Source: Nocardioides antri (GTDB lineage: Bacteria > Actinomycetota > Actinomycetes > Propionibacteriales > Nocardioidaceae). Taken from it: a stretch of 64,000 bases of DNA. Positions 1 to 7,740 of this stretch are shown here, piece after piece (position 1 is the first letter of the stretch; every line of letters starts with the position of its first letter). The notes below the pieces were generated by a model that was given only the letters and a program-made list of their open reading frames with translations, was not told the origin of the DNA and ran no database searches. The position numbers were made by a program, and so were the translations under genes. The stretch lies in assembly GCF_008373765.1 (NCBI RefSeq), contig NZ_VUJW01000008.1, forward strand, positions 186,001-250,000, in the 5' to 3' direction.

Positions 1-247
1 CATAGAAGTGGGCGACCTCCTCACCGTCGCGGAGCGCCGTGTAGCGGTACTCCCCGCCGGTGCGGATGTCCCACTTCTCGATGTCCATGTCGATGGACCG
101 CGGGCCCATCCACTGCCGGACGAGGTCCGGCTCGACGTGCGCGCGGTAGACGAGCTCCACCGGGGCGTCGAACTCGCGCACGATCCGGACCGTCGGGATG
201 TTCGGGTCCGCCTCGATGAGGGTCTCGGGCTGGGTCTGGGTGTTCAT
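1..247 (-). CDS. AHSA1/SRPBCC domain protein (3' end outside window)
   Basis: The reading frame starts at ATG 247 and runs off the left edge, so only about 82 residues are visible. They carry the start of an AHSA1-type START/SRPBCC fold (TVRIVREFDAPVELVYRAH, then DLVRQWMGP and GGEYRYTALRDGEEV), a helix-grip fold that binds hydrophobic ligands. Its start overlaps the stop of the upstream ArsR gene as ATGA, so the two are translationally coupled. ArsR plus AHSA1 pairs are common in actinobacteria; the ligand is usually unknown. The same pairing recurs at 14748-16048. Confidence 0.8.
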   Translation of the reverse strand, partial: MNTQTQPETLIEADPNIPTVRIVREFDAPVELVYRAHVEPDLVRQWMGPRSIDMDIEKWDIRTGGEYRYTALRDGEEVAHFY

Positions 248-645
248 CCTGCTGCTCCCTTGTCTCGGTTCTCGGCCTCGTGCTCGGCCTCGTACTTGTC
301 GTTGTCCCGGCCCTGGAGCCGGTCGAGGAGCGTGTCGAGTCGCTGGTAGCGCTCCTCCGCCTGCCGGCGGTACCGCTCGATCCACTTCGTCATCAAGTCG
401 AAGACCTCCGCATCGAGGTGCACGGGCCGGCGCTGGGCGTCCCGGCTCCGGCTCACCAGGCCGGCCTCCTCGAGCACCTTGAGGTGCTTGGAGACGGCCT
501 GCAGCGAGACGTCGTACGGCGCTGCCAGCTCGCTCACCGTCACCCCTTCGACGGAGCCGGCGGCCAGCCGGGCGACCATGTCGCGCCGCGTCGGGTCGGC
601 GAGCGCGGAGAAGACCCGCGACAACCGGTCCTCGTGTTCAACCAT
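244..645 (-). CDS. ArsR-family transcriptional regulator
   Basis: A 133-residue winged-helix protein. The ArsR signature is clear: RVFSALADPTRRDMVARL at the N-terminus, then VSELAAPYDVSLQAVSKHL as recognition helix and LEEAGLVSRSRDAQRRPVHL as wing. There is no metal-binding ELCVCDL-type motif, so it belongs to the AHSA1-associated ArsR group and not the arsenite sensors. I chose ATG 645 because the HTH begins within ten residues and the upstream DNA holds a perfect inverted repeat (675-696) that suits an autoregulatory operator. It overlaps the AHSA1 gene by 4 bp. Confidence 0.85.
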   Translation of the reverse strand: MVEHEDRLSRVFSALADPTRRDMVARLAAGSVEGVTVSELAAPYDVSLQAVSKHLKVLEEAGLVSRSRDAQRRPVHLDAEVFDLMTKWIERYRRQAEERYQRLDTLLDRLQGRDNDKYEAEHEAENRDKGAAG

Positions 646-674
646 GTGGTTGATCAAACCCCACGCCGCCGGCT

Positions 675-696
675 TTGTCAACCCGCTGGTTGACAA
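675..696. promoter_or_regulatory. Inverted repeat, candidate ArsR operator
   Basis: TTGTCAACC (675-683), spacer CGCT, GGTTGACAA (688-696): two perfect 9-bp arms 30 bp upstream of the ArsR start. Another related half-site, GGTTGATCAA, lies at 648-657, just next to the start codon. The size and position suit an autoregulated ArsR promoter. This is read from sequence; binding is inferred. Confidence 0.6.
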
Positions 697-750
697 GAAC
701 GCGGTAATGGTCGGGCGGATGGCCGCCCGGGGAGCGGGTAGCACGCCGAC

Positions 751-900
751 ATGAGTGAGGAACCCGAACGTCCCACGGTCAGCCAGCCGCTGCACGGTCC
801 CCGCCGGTCCTACGGCAAGCCGGCGATCCTGGTGATCGCCATCCTGCTGGCCGTCCTGGCAGTCTTCGCGCTGATCACCTACCTGCGCTACGAGACCTGA
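751..900 (+). CDS. Small single-pass membrane protein, 49 residues
   Basis: A short gene, 49 codons plus TGA, between the ArsR operator and the end of the MocR gene. The product has a polar N-terminus (MSEEPERPTVSQPLHGPRRS), then KPAILVIAILLAVLAVFALITYL-like hydrophobic stretch at about residues 23-45 and a short RYET tail. Charge layout, codon use and the clean transmembrane helix argue for a real gene. No family recognised. It is transcribed divergently from arsR, so the palindrome at 675-696 could control it as well. Confidence 0.6.
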   Translation: MSEEPERPTVSQPLHGPRRSYGKPAILVIAILLAVLAVFALITYLRYET

Positions 901-919
901 CGCCGGAGCGGCTGCCGCT

Positions 920-2248
920 TCATGACCCCAGGCCGCGGCGGAGGGCCGCAAGCGCGCGGTCCAGCTCGGCGTCGGTGACGCCGCCGAACCCGACCACGAG
1001 CCCGCTCATCCGGGCGGAGCGGCAGTAGCGCGAGATGGGGGCGACGTCGAACCCCGCGTCGCGGGCGGCGGCCCGCGCGCGTCGTACGGCGGGCGACGGC
1101 ATGAACCACGTGGAGTACATCCCAGCCGCGGGGCCGGCGGGGATGCCGTGGGGCGCGAGGACCTCGGCGACGCGCGGCGCACGGTCGGCGTAGACGCGAC
1201 GCGCGGTGCGGACGACCTTGTCGACCCAGCCCTCGCGGAGCAGGGCGAGCAGCGCCCGCTGGGTCGGCCACGACGGCATGTCGTAGGTGCGCGCACGCAG
1301 GTCGACGAGGGGTCGGAGGAGGGCCGGCGGCGGGACCATCCACCCCAGCCGCAGGGCCGGGCCGACCGACTTGGAGGCCGTGCCGAGGTACGCGACCCGG
1401 CTGCGGTCGAGGGCCGCGAGGGCCGGGATCGGCGCGACGTCGTACCTGAGCTCGGAGTCGTAGTCGTCCTCGACGACCAGGGCGCCGTGCTCCTGCGCGG
1501 CGGCCAGCAGGGCAAGTCGGTCGGCGGCCGGCATGACGTGGCCCAGCGGGTGCTGGTGGGCGGGCGTGACGTACGCGGCGGCCAGGCCGGCCATGGCGAT
1601 CGGCCCGGTGGCGGGAAGGTCCACGACCTCCCGGCCGGTCACGCGGACGCACTGCTCGGCAGCGCGGTAGCCGGGGTCCTCCACGCCCACCGGCCCGTCG
1701 GGCAGGTAGGGGAGCAGCTGCCGGAGGCCGTCGGTCGTGCCCGCCGTGAGCAGGACCTCGTCCGGGTCCACGGCGAGGCCGCGGGTGCGCGCCAGCCGGT
1801 CGGCGACGGCGATCCGGAGCTCCGGGATCCCGCGGGGGTCGGGATAGCCCGCCGGCGGGGTGAGGGTCGAGACCTCGCGCCAGGCGCGACGCCAGCCGGC
1901 GCGGTGCCGCGGGTCGATCCAGGGCGAGCCCAGGTCGAGGCTGACCAGCTCGGGTTCGGCGGCCCGGCGCGGCCGTCGGTGCGCCGTCGACGGGGGAGCG
2001 CCGCCGGACGCCACGAACGTCCCCGAGCCCTGCTGGGCGGTGATCCATCCTTCAGCGCGGAGCTGGTCGTAGGCCTGTTCGGTGACCGACCGCGCGACTC
2101 CGAGGTCCGAGGCGAGGGCGCGGGTGCTGGGCAACCGGTCACCGGGGGCGAGGGCCCCGCCCACCACCAGGTCGCGCACCTGGGTCGAGAGCTGTACGCC
2201 GAGGGGCTCGGGCCGGTCCCGGTCGAGCCGGACGGGAAGGGTCTTCAC
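920..2248 (-). CDS. MocR/PdxR-type GntR regulator with aminotransferase domain
   Basis: 442 residues from GTG 2248. An N-terminal GntR winged helix (about 15-80; GDRLPSTRALASDLGVARS, EGWITAQQGSGTFV) is joined to a fold-type I aminotransferase domain (about 105-440). The PLP-binding lysine is in YLGTASKSVGPALRLGW, and the substrate-site segment VEDDYDSELRY is present. Such proteins use PLP as a ligand and often control vitamin B6 or amino-acid genes. The divergent neighbour is a flavin-binding PNPOx-fold protein, which fits a B6-related role. GTG 2248 follows GACACT by 6 bases, so it may be leaderless; upstream ATG codons would run into the neighbouring gene. Confidence 0.85.
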   Translation of the reverse strand: MKTLPVRLDRDRPEPLGVQLSTQVRDLVVGGALAPGDRLPSTRALASDLGVARSVTEQAYDQLRAEGWITAQQGSGTFVASGGAPPSTAHRRPRRAAEPELVSLDLGSPWIDPRHRAGWRRAWREVSTLTPPAGYPDPRGIPELRIAVADRLARTRGLAVDPDEVLLTAGTTDGLRQLLPYLPDGPVGVEDPGYRAAEQCVRVTGREVVDLPATGPIAMAGLAAAYVTPAHQHPLGHVMPAADRLALLAAAQEHGALVVEDDYDSELRYDVAPIPALAALDRSRVAYLGTASKSVGPALRLGWMVPPPALLRPLVDLRARTYDMPSWPTQRALLALLREGWVDKVVRTARRVYADRAPRVAEVLAPHGIPAGPAAGMYSTWFMPSPAVRRARAAARDAGFDVAPISRYCRSARMSGLVVGFGGVTDAELDRALAALRRGLGS

Positions 2249-2280
2249 GGCGCAAGTGTCCTGTCGGAATCCTCGATAAG

Positions 2281-2300
2281 TGGCCCGTGACGCCGGGCCA
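2281..2300. promoter_or_regulatory. Inverted repeat between MocR and PNPOx-like genes
   Basis: TGGCCCG (2281-2287), spacer TGACGC, CGGGCCA (2294-2300): perfect 7-bp arms in the 73-bp divergent promoter region. It is a plausible MocR operator, though MocR regulators often bind direct repeats instead. Function inferred from position only. Confidence 0.4.
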
Positions 2301-2321
2301 ATCCCTCCCGAGACTAGTCCC

Positions 2322-3002
2322 ATGCAGACCTTGTCGCCCACCCCTCGCACCACCGTCACCCGCGGTGCGAACCGGGCGGTCGGGGAGCGGGACCGGCTCC
2401 TCGACCTCCTCGCGGACGCCCTGACCGCCCACCTCGGTGTCGTCGTGACCCGGGACGGAGCCACCCACCCGGTGGTGCTGCCCGTCGCGTTCGCCGTCGA
2501 CCCCGACGGCCCGGACGAGGGCGGCACCCTCTACCTCCACGGCTCCACCGGGGCCGGCTGGCTGCGGGCGGCGCTGGTCTCCGACGTGTGCGTCACCGTC
2601 ACCGAGCTGGACGGCCTGGTCGCCGCCCGCTCCGCGTTCTCGCACTCGATGAACTACCGGTCGGCGGTCGTCATCGGCCGCGCCCGGATGGTCGACGACC
2701 CCGCGGAGCGCCGGCACGCGCTGGACCTGGTCGTCGACCACATGATCCCGGGCCGGTCCGCGACGCTGCGGGCGTCGACGCGCAAGGAGCTGGCGGCGAC
2801 CGCGGTCCTCGCCCTGCCGCTGCGCGAGGCCTCGATGAAGGAGCGGGCGGGCGGCCCGGTCGACGAGCCCGAAGACGTCGCGACCGGCGTGTGGGCCGGG
2901 CACATCCCGCTACGGCGGACGGCGCTGCCGCCGGTCAGCGCGGACGACTCCCACGACGACGTGCCCGCCGACGTACGGCTCCGGGCGGACGCGCTGGCAT
3001 GA
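2322..3002 (+). CDS. PNPOx-like flavin-nucleotide-binding protein
   Basis: 226 residues. The split-barrel fold of the pyridoxamine 5'-phosphate oxidase superfamily is visible: LGVVVTRDGATHPVVLPVAF, YLHGSTGAGWLRAAL, VCVTVTELDGLVAARSAF, then NYRSAVVIGRARMVDD and a C-terminal GVWAGHIPLRR. This subgroup (sometimes called NimA-like or flavin-nucleotide-binding) usually binds FMN or F420; it is not a full PdxH, whose PLP-site residues are absent. It is divergent from the PLP-dependent MocR regulator and probably its target. Start ATG 2322 is 73 bp from the MocR start. Confidence 0.8.
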   Translation: MQTLSPTPRTTVTRGANRAVGERDRLLDLLADALTAHLGVVVTRDGATHPVVLPVAFAVDPDGPDEGGTLYLHGSTGAGWLRAALVSDVCVTVTELDGLVAARSAFSHSMNYRSAVVIGRARMVDDPAERRHALDLVVDHMIPGRSATLRASTRKELAATAVLALPLREASMKERAGGPVDEPEDVATGVWAGHIPLRRTALPPVSADDSHDDVPADVRLRADALA

Positions 3003-3021
3003 GCGCCCCCGCCGCCCGGCG

Positions 3022-3420
3022 TCAGCGGCGGAACCGCAGCCACACCAGGGAGCCGACGTACGCCGCGCCGGCCACTGCGCCGAGCGCGGCGTATGGCTGA
3101 CCGTCGTTGCCGCGCGCGACCTCGACCACGAACATCGCCAGCACCGCCGCGATCACGCACAGGCCGGCGAAGGTCGTCGCCGACTGGTCGATGGCGTTGA
3201 TCCGCTCGTCGCGCCGCTCCATCAGCCCACGAGCGGTCTCGCTCCACCGGGAGGCCACCAGGAAGGCTGCGCCGGCGGCGAGCATGACCAGCAGCCCGGT
3301 CACGCCGAACCCGGGGTCGTCGCCGACCAGGCCCGCGACGAGGTAGGCGACCCCGATCGCGGCTGCCGTCAGCGGGACGATCCAGTACGTCAGGGTCCGG
3401 GGGGACTCACGCGTCGACAT
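3022..3420 (-). CDS. Small membrane protein in operon with XRE regulator
   Basis: 132 residues with four predicted membrane helices (about 10-32, 39-54, 80-100, 108-126). The loop SRWSETARGLMERRDERINAIDQSATTFAG is typical of the small actinobacterial membrane proteins (DUF2178-like) that sit downstream of a 60-70 residue Cro/CI-type regulator. Its ATG overlaps the end of the regulator gene by 14 bp, so the two are co-translated. The molecular role is unknown. Confidence 0.75.
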   Translation of the reverse strand: MSTRESPRTLTYWIVPLTAAAIGVAYLVAGLVGDDPGFGVTGLLVMLAAGAAFLVASRWSETARGLMERRDERINAIDQSATTFAGLCVIAAVLAMFVVEVARGNDGQPYAALGAVAGAAYVGSLVWLRFRR

Positions 3421-3601
3421 CGAAGACCTCCTCGACGGTCGCGCCGAAGTGTCGCGCCAGGCTGATCGCCAGGGGGAGCGACGGCAGGTAGCGGCCGTTC
3501 TCGATCGAGTTGATGGTTTGGCGCGACACGCCCATCGCCTTCGCGAGGTCGGCCTGGGACAGGCCGGCCCCGATCCGAAGGGTGCGCACGCTGTTCTGCA
3601 T
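3407..3601 (-). CDS. XRE-family regulator, 64 residues
   Basis: A stand-alone helix-turn-helix: MQNSVRTLRIGAGLSQADLA, then KAMGVSRQTINSIENGRYLP and LAISLARHFGATVEEVFDVD. This is the YozG/YgzD-type mini-repressor (about 65 residues) that pairs with a small membrane protein. ATG 3601 directly abuts a perfect 18-bp palindrome (3603-3620), leaving no room for a ribosome-binding site, so the mRNA is probably leaderless and tightly autoregulated. Confidence 0.85.
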   Translation of the reverse strand: MQNSVRTLRIGAGLSQADLAKAMGVSRQTINSIENGRYLPSLPLAISLARHFGATVEEVFDVDA

Positions 3602-3602
3602 G

Positions 3603-3649
3603 TGTCAAGCATGCTTGACATTGAGGGGTGATGTCAAGGGTGCTTTACA
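3603..3649. promoter_or_regulatory. Two operator-like palindromes upstream of the XRE gene
   Basis: TGTCAAGCATGCTTGACA at 3603-3620 is a perfect 18-bp palindrome one base from the XRE start codon. A degenerate copy, TGTCAAGGGTGCTTTACA, lies at 3632-3649 (29-bp spacing, close to three helical turns) and abuts the stop codon of the nrtR gene. On the minus strand the second site contains TTGACA, a good -35 hexamer. Two tandem sites covering -35 and the transcription start suggest repression by the adjacent XRE protein. Confidence 0.7.
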
Positions 3650-4363
3650 TCAGCCGCGCGCCATCGGTGGCGACACGATCTTCGCCGGCCCGCGCCGGTA
3701 GAGCAGCGCGCGGCGACCGCCCGCACCGGTGGGGGAGCCGTGGGCGTCGGTGGGGATCACGAACCCCTCGGTGCCGAGCACCTTGCGGCGGAAGTTGCCG
3801 AGGTCGGGCGGGGTGCCCCAGACGGCGGTGTAGACCCGGCGCAGCTCCGGGAGCGTGAACGGCTCTGCGACGAACTCGGTCGCGAGCGTCGTGTACTCCA
3901 GCTTCGACCGCACCCGCTCCCGCGCGTCGAGCAGGATCTGCCGGTGGTCGAAGGCGAGCTCGGGTGCCTCCTCGGCCGCCCCGTCGGCGGGCGACAGGAG
4001 GTCGTCGACCACCCACCAGCGCGCGTCGGCGGCGTCCGTGCCGGCGGTCGGCTCGGGGAGGTCGGGAGCGAGGGCGACGTGGGCGACCGAGACCACCCGC
4101 ATGCGTGGGTCGCGGTCGGGAGCCGAGTAGGTGCGCAGCTGCTCGAGGTAGCCAGGAAACCGCTCGACCCCCGTCTCCTCGTGCAGCTCGCGCCAGGCCG
4201 CCTGCTCGGCGTCCTCGTCCGGCTCGACGAAGCCGCCGGGCAGGGCCCACTGTCCCGCGAACGGCTCCTCGCCGCGCTCGACGAGCAACACTGAAAGGGC
4301 GCCGTCGCGGATGGTGAAGATCGCGAGGTCGACGGCGACGGCGAACGGGGGGTGGTGGCTCAT
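3650..4363 (-). CDS. nrtR: NrtR-like Nudix regulator of NAD salvage
   Basis: 237 residues with two parts. Residues about 8-140 form a Nudix domain; the Nudix box is intact as [20 protein letters not shown] plus ETGV, so the metal-binding RELHEE motif is kept. Residues about 150-235 form the NrtR-type winged helix ([40 protein letters not shown]). In the NrtR family the Nudix-like domain binds ADP-ribose or related NAD products and releases DNA. The gene overlaps pncA by 4 bp and lies in the pncB-pncA operon, the classic NrtR setting. A candidate operator lies at 6272-6294. A plain Nudix hydrolase is the alternative. Confidence 0.8.
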   Translation of the reverse strand: MSHHPPFAVAVDLAIFTIRDGALSVLLVERGEEPFAGQWALPGGFVEPDEDAEQAAWRELHEETGVERFPGYLEQLRTYSAPDRDPRMRVVSVAHVALAPDLPEPTAGTDAADARWWVVDDLLSPADGAAEEAPELAFDHRQILLDARERVRSKLEYTTLATEFVAEPFTLPELRRVYTAVWGTPPDLGNFRRKVLGTEGFVIPTDAHGSPTGAGGRRALLYRRGPAKIVSPPMARG

Positions 4364-4950
4364 ACCTCGACGCCCGCTTCGGCCATCTCGCGGACCGCGG
4401 CCTCGCTGGTCTCGGGGGCGACGCCGGCGTGCAGCCCGTCGAGCAACCGGACGGCGAACCCCTCCCGCCGCGCGTCGAGCGCGGTCGCCCGGACGCAGTA
4501 GTCGGTGGCGATCCCGGAGATCTCGACGTCGGTGACGCCGGCTGCCCGCAGCACGTCGGCCAGCGCCGAGCCGTCGTCGGTGACACCCTCGAAGGCGGAG
4601 TACGCCGGCACGCCCTGCCCCTTCCGCACGTGGTGGGTCACGGCGTCGGTCACCAGCTCCGGTGCGTAGTCCGAGCCCGGGCCGTCCGACACGCAGTGGA
4701 CGGGCCAGGTCGAGACGTAGTCCGGCTCCTCGCCCGGCGCCGCGAAGTGGCCGCTGTTGGTTTCTCCGTCCACAGGCGCGTGGTGCCAGTCGCGCGACGC
4801 GGCGATCACGGCGTAGTCGCCGGCGTGGGTGGCGAGGTGCTCGCTGATCCGGGTGGCGACGTCGCGGCCGCCGGTCACGCCCAGCGAGCCGCCCTCGACG
4901 AAGTCGTTCTGGACGTCGACGACGATCAGCGCCCTGGTCGGTGTGCTCAT
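4360..4950 (-). CDS. pncA: Nicotinamidase (PncA), internal start within the pncB frame
   Basis: 196 residues of the isochorismatase fold. Catalytic Asp in [12 protein letters not shown], metal-site SRDWHHAP with downstream GHF, catalytic Lys in VRKGQ and nucleophile Cys in [12 protein letters not shown] are all present, so this should deamidate nicotinamide to nicotinate. It has its own GAGGAGGAG ribosome-binding site 6 bases before ATG 4950. The same frame is open all the way from pncB, with no stop codon between, so the domain may be made both free and fused. It overlaps nrtR by 4 bp downstream. Confidence 0.85.
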   Translation of the reverse strand: MSTPTRALIVVDVQNDFVEGGSLGVTGGRDVATRISEHLATHAGDYAVIAASRDWHHAPVDGETNSGHFAAPGEEPDYVSTWPVHCVSDGPGSDYAPELVTDAVTHHVRKGQGVPAYSAFEGVTDDGSALADVLRAAGVTDVEISGIATDYCVRATALDARREGFAVRLLDGLHAGVAPETSEAAVREMAEAGVEV

Positions 4951-6258
4951 GGTGCTCTCCTCCTCGGTGGGGGCATGGGTGACGGTGAGGTACGGCGCTC
5001 CGGCTGCGACCGAGAGCGCCTCGGCCGGGAGGCTCCGCAACGCAGCAGCGGTGAACGCGCGGACCTCCTCGATCCCGGGCCGGTGGACGATGGCCCCGCC
5101 GCGCATCACCGGCACCTGCACCGGGCGCGCGCCCGCCGGGGCGGGGTCGCCGGGGACGGTGAAGCTCTCGCGGACGAGCAGCCCGGCGGCGTCGTACTCC
5201 CGCCAGGCGGTCTTGTGGCCGCCGAGCGAGACCTTGTCCTTCGACTTCTTCGAGACCGGTCGGAGCGGGCCGTCGACGGTGTCGCTGACCGCGACCAGCT
5301 TGTAGACCATGCTCGCCGTCGGGTGGCCGGAGCCGGTGGCGACGCGGGTGCCGACGCCGTAGCCGTCGATGGGCGCGTCGGCCAGTGCGGTGATGACGAA
5401 CTCGTCGAGGTCGCTCGTCGCGACGATCCTCGTCGACGTCGCGCCGAGCTCGTCGAGCAGGGCACGCGCCCTGGCTGCCTCGTCGGCGAGGTCGCCCGAG
5501 TCGATCCGCACCGCGCCGAGGCCCGTCCCCGCGACGCGGACCGCGGTACGGATGCCCTCGGCGGTGTCGTAGGTGTCGACGAGCAGCGTGGTGCCGACGC
5601 CGAGCGCCTCGACCTGGCTGCGGAACGCGGCCTCCTCGCTCTCGTGCGCCAGCGTGAACGCGTGGGCCGCCGTGCCGACGGTGGGGATGCCGTAGCGCCG
5701 TCCGGCCGCCAGGTTGCTGGTCGACGCGAAGCCCGCGAGGTAGGCGGCGCGGGCGGTGGCGACCGCCGCCTGCTCGTGGGTACGGCGACCGCCCATCTCG
5801 ATGAGCGGGCGGCCCTCCGCGGCGGTGACCATCCGCGCCGCCGCCGACGCGATCGCGGTGTCGTGGTTGAGCACGCTCAGCACCAGCGTCTCCAGCACGA
5901 CGCACTCACCGAGCGTGCCGCGGACCGTGAGCACCGGGCTGCCGGGGAAGTAGAGGTCTCCCTCGGGGTAGGCGTCGATGTCGCCGCGGAACCGGAACTT
6001 GCGCAGGTACGACGCTGTCTGCTCGCCGATCACGCCCTGCTCCTGGAGCCAGGCCACCTCGTCGGCGTCGTAGGTGAACGACTCGACGAGGGGGAGGAGC
6101 CGGCCGAGGCCGGCGAGCACGCCGTACCTCCGGCCCTCCGGCAGCCGCCGCGCGAACACCTCGAACACCGCGGCGTTCTCCGCCGACCCGTCGCGGACCC
6201 AGGAGTCGAGCATGGTGAGCTCGTAGCGGTCGGTCAGCAGGCCGGTGCGGTCGGTCAC
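4360..6258 (-). CDS. pncB: Nicotinate phosphoribosyltransferase, in-frame with PncA (possible 632-residue fusion)
   Basis: Residues 1-436 are a nicotinate phosphoribosyltransferase: [77 protein letters not shown]. It joins nicotinate to PRPP to give nicotinate mononucleotide (Preiss-Handler route). There is no stop codon after this domain; the frame continues through [10 protein letters not shown] into PncA (residue 437 on). GTG 6258 is preferred because AAGGGAG lies 7 bases upstream; ATG 6282 lies inside the operator palindrome and has no ribosome-binding site. Domain order couples steps of the same pathway: nicotinamide to nicotinate to NaMN. Confidence 0.85.
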   Translation of the reverse strand: MTDRTGLLTDRYELTMLDSWVRDGSAENAAVFEVFARRLPEGRRYGVLAGLGRLLPLVESFTYDADEVAWLQEQGVIGEQTASYLRKFRFRGDIDAYPEGDLYFPGSPVLTVRGTLGECVVLETLVLSVLNHDTAIASAAARMVTAAEGRPLIEMGGRRTHEQAAVATARAAYLAGFASTSNLAAGRRYGIPTVGTAAHAFTLAHESEEAAFRSQVEALGVGTTLLVDTYDTAEGIRTAVRVAGTGLGAVRIDSGDLADEAARARALLDELGATSTRIVATSDLDEFVITALADAPIDGYGVGTRVATGSGHPTASMVYKLVAVSDTVDGPLRPVSKKSKDKVSLGGHKTAWREYDAAGLLVRESFTVPGDPAPAGARPVQVPVMRGGAIVHRPGIEEVRAFTAAALRSLPAEALSVAAGAPYLTVTHAPTEEESTMSTPTRALIVVDVQNDFVEGGSLGVTGGRDVATRISEHLATHAGDYAVIAASRDWHHAPVDGETNSGHFAAPGEEPDYVSTWPVHCVSDGPGSDYAPELVTDAVTHHVRKGQGVPAYSAFEGVTDDGSALADVLRAAGVTDVEISGIATDYCVRATALDARREGFAVRLLDGLHAGVAPETSEAAVREMAEAGVEV

Positions 6259-6271
6259 GGGACGCTCCCTT

Positions 6272-6294
6272 GTTGTAGTCATTCTGACTATAAC
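6272..6294. promoter_or_regulatory. 23-bp palindrome, candidate NrtR operator
   Basis: GTTGTAGTCA (6272-6281), TTC, TGACTATAAC (6285-6294): 10-bp arms with one mismatch. On the minus strand it contains TATAGT, a good -10, so a bound protein would block the pncB promoter. It lies 14 bp upstream of the GTG start and 22 bp from the divergent methylase start. The AT-rich core stands out from its surroundings. NrtR of the same operon is the obvious candidate. Confidence 0.7.
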
Positions 6295-6315
6295 ACGGCC
6301 CACTAGCCTGCCGAC

Positions 6316-7740
6316 ATGGCGGACGAGCGGGAGCGGGCCGAGGCGCTCGCCACCGCCTACGAGGACCGGCTGGTGGGTGAGAGGTCCGGCGAGCGTCGCA
6401 CGCGTGGGGCGTTCTACACCCCGCCCGAGCTCGTCGACTGGATCCTCGACCGGGCACTGACCGGCGGCGCCTCCCGGCTGCTGGACCCCGCCTGCGGGAC
6501 CGGGCACTTCCTGGTCGCGTCGGCCCGCCGGCTCGGCGACGTGCGCGCGGTGCACGGCTCGGACCTCGACCCGGAGGCCGTCCGGATCGCCCGGCTGCGG
6601 CTGCAGGCCGAGGACCCCTCGGTGCCCGCCGCCGAGATCGAGGAGCGGGTGCGCGTCGCCGACGGGCTGGCCGCCTGGGACGGGGCGACGTTCGACGCCG
6701 TCGTCGGGAACCCGCCGTTCCTCGGACAGCTCAAGCGGCGCACGGCGGGCCAGCGCACCGGGCTCGGCGCCTATACCGACACCAGCGCAGCGTTTCTCCA
6801 CCGCGCCCTCGGCCTGGTGGAGCCGGGCGGCATCGTCGCTCTCGTGCAGCCGCTCTCGGTGCTCGGCGCTCGTGACGCGGGGCCGGTGCGGGCGGAGGTC
6901 GCCGAGGTCGGCGCCGTGTCCGAGCTGTGGGTGTCCGACCGGCCGGTCTTCCGCGGGACCTCCGTGCTCGCGTGCGTCCCGGTGGTGCGGATCGGCGCGA
7001 CCGGCGGCCCCGGGCCGGACGACTGGGGCCGTCTCGCGGCGCCCTCCTTCGGCGTCCCGGTCGTCGACCTGCCGCCGGGCACGGGCGTGCTCGGCGACCT
7101 GGCTGCCTGCACGGCGGACTTCCGCGACCAGTACTACGGGCTGGTGCCGCACGTCCGCGAGGCGGTCGGCGCGCCCGGTGAGACGCCGCTCGTCACCAGC
7201 GGGCTGATCGAGCCGGGCACGTGCGAGTGGGGGAGCCGGCCGACCCGCTTCGCGCGGCAGGAGTACGCCGCACCCGTCGTCGACGTGGCCGCCGTCCGCA
7301 CCGGACCGCTCGCGTCGTGGGCGGAGGCCCGGCTGGTGCCCAAGGTGCTCGTCGCCGGGCAGGGCCGGGTGATCGAGGCGGTCGTGGACGAGCGGGGGGA
7401 GTGGCTGCCCTCCGTTCCGGTCGTGTCGGTGGTCCCGCACGACCCGGCCGACCTGTGGCGCATCCTCGCCGTCCTCCTCGCGCCCCCGGTCGTCGCCCAC
7501 GCCGCCGCGCGCTACCTCGGCACCGGACTCACGCCGGGGTCGGTCAAGGTGAGTGCCCGGCAATTGGCAGCGCTCCCGCTGCCGCCGGACGCGGGTCCCT
7601 GGGCCGCCGGCGCCGACCTTGCGCGGGATGGCCGCGTGGCCGAGGCCGGGGCGGTGATGACTGGCGCCTACGGGATCGACCCCCGGTCCGGCGTGCTCGA
7701 CTGGTGGCTCGGGCGGCTCGGGGCTACCCGGCCTAGGTGA
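6316..7740 (+). CDS. N6-adenine DNA methylase (Eco57I/TaqI-like), orphan
   Basis: 474 residues. The SAM-binding motif I is LLDPACGTGHFLVASA, the acidic motif SDLDPEAVRIARLRL follows, and the catalytic motif IV is NPPF (VVGNPPFLGQLKRR). The N-terminal RTRGAFYTPPELVDWILDRAL is the usual entry to this gamma-class methylase fold; the C-terminal half (about 250-470) is a target-recognition-like region. It lacks the long C-terminal nuclease of type IIG enzymes, and no restriction gene is adjacent. TAGCCT lies 6 bases before ATG 6316, so it is probably leaderless. It converges on and overlaps the next gene by 8 bp. Confidence 0.8.
   Translation: MADERERAEALATAYEDRLVGERSGERRTRGAFYTPPELVDWILDRALTGGASRLLDPACGTGHFLVASARRLGDVRAVHGSDLDPEAVRIARLRLQAEDPSVPAAEIEERVRVADGLAAWDGATFDAVVGNPPFLGQLKRRTAGQRTGLGAYTDTSAAFLHRALGLVEPGGIVALVQPLSVLGARDAGPVRAEVAEVGAVSELWVSDRPVFRGTSVLACVPVVRIGATGGPGPDDWGRLAAPSFGVPVVDLPPGTGVLGDLAACTADFRDQYYGLVPHVREAVGAPGETPLVTSGLIEPGTCEWGSRPTRFARQEYAAPVVDVAAVRTGPLASWAEARLVPKVLVAGQGRVIEAVVDERGEWLPSVPVVSVVPHDPADLWRILAVLLAPPVVAHAAARYLGTGLTPGSVKVSARQLAALPLPPDAGPWAAGADLARDGRVAEAGAVMTGAYGIDPRSGVLDWWLGRLGATRPR

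Noticed and set aside
6259-6282. ATG 6282 as the pncB start
   Set aside because: It lies inside the operator palindrome, after the likely -10, and has no ribosome-binding site; GTG 6258 has AAGGGAG at the right distance.
4429-6306. A 625-codon open frame antisense to pncB
   Set aside because: Shadow frame of high-GC coding DNA; composition rich in Arg, Gly and Val with no domain, and the sense strand encodes complete PncB/PncA.
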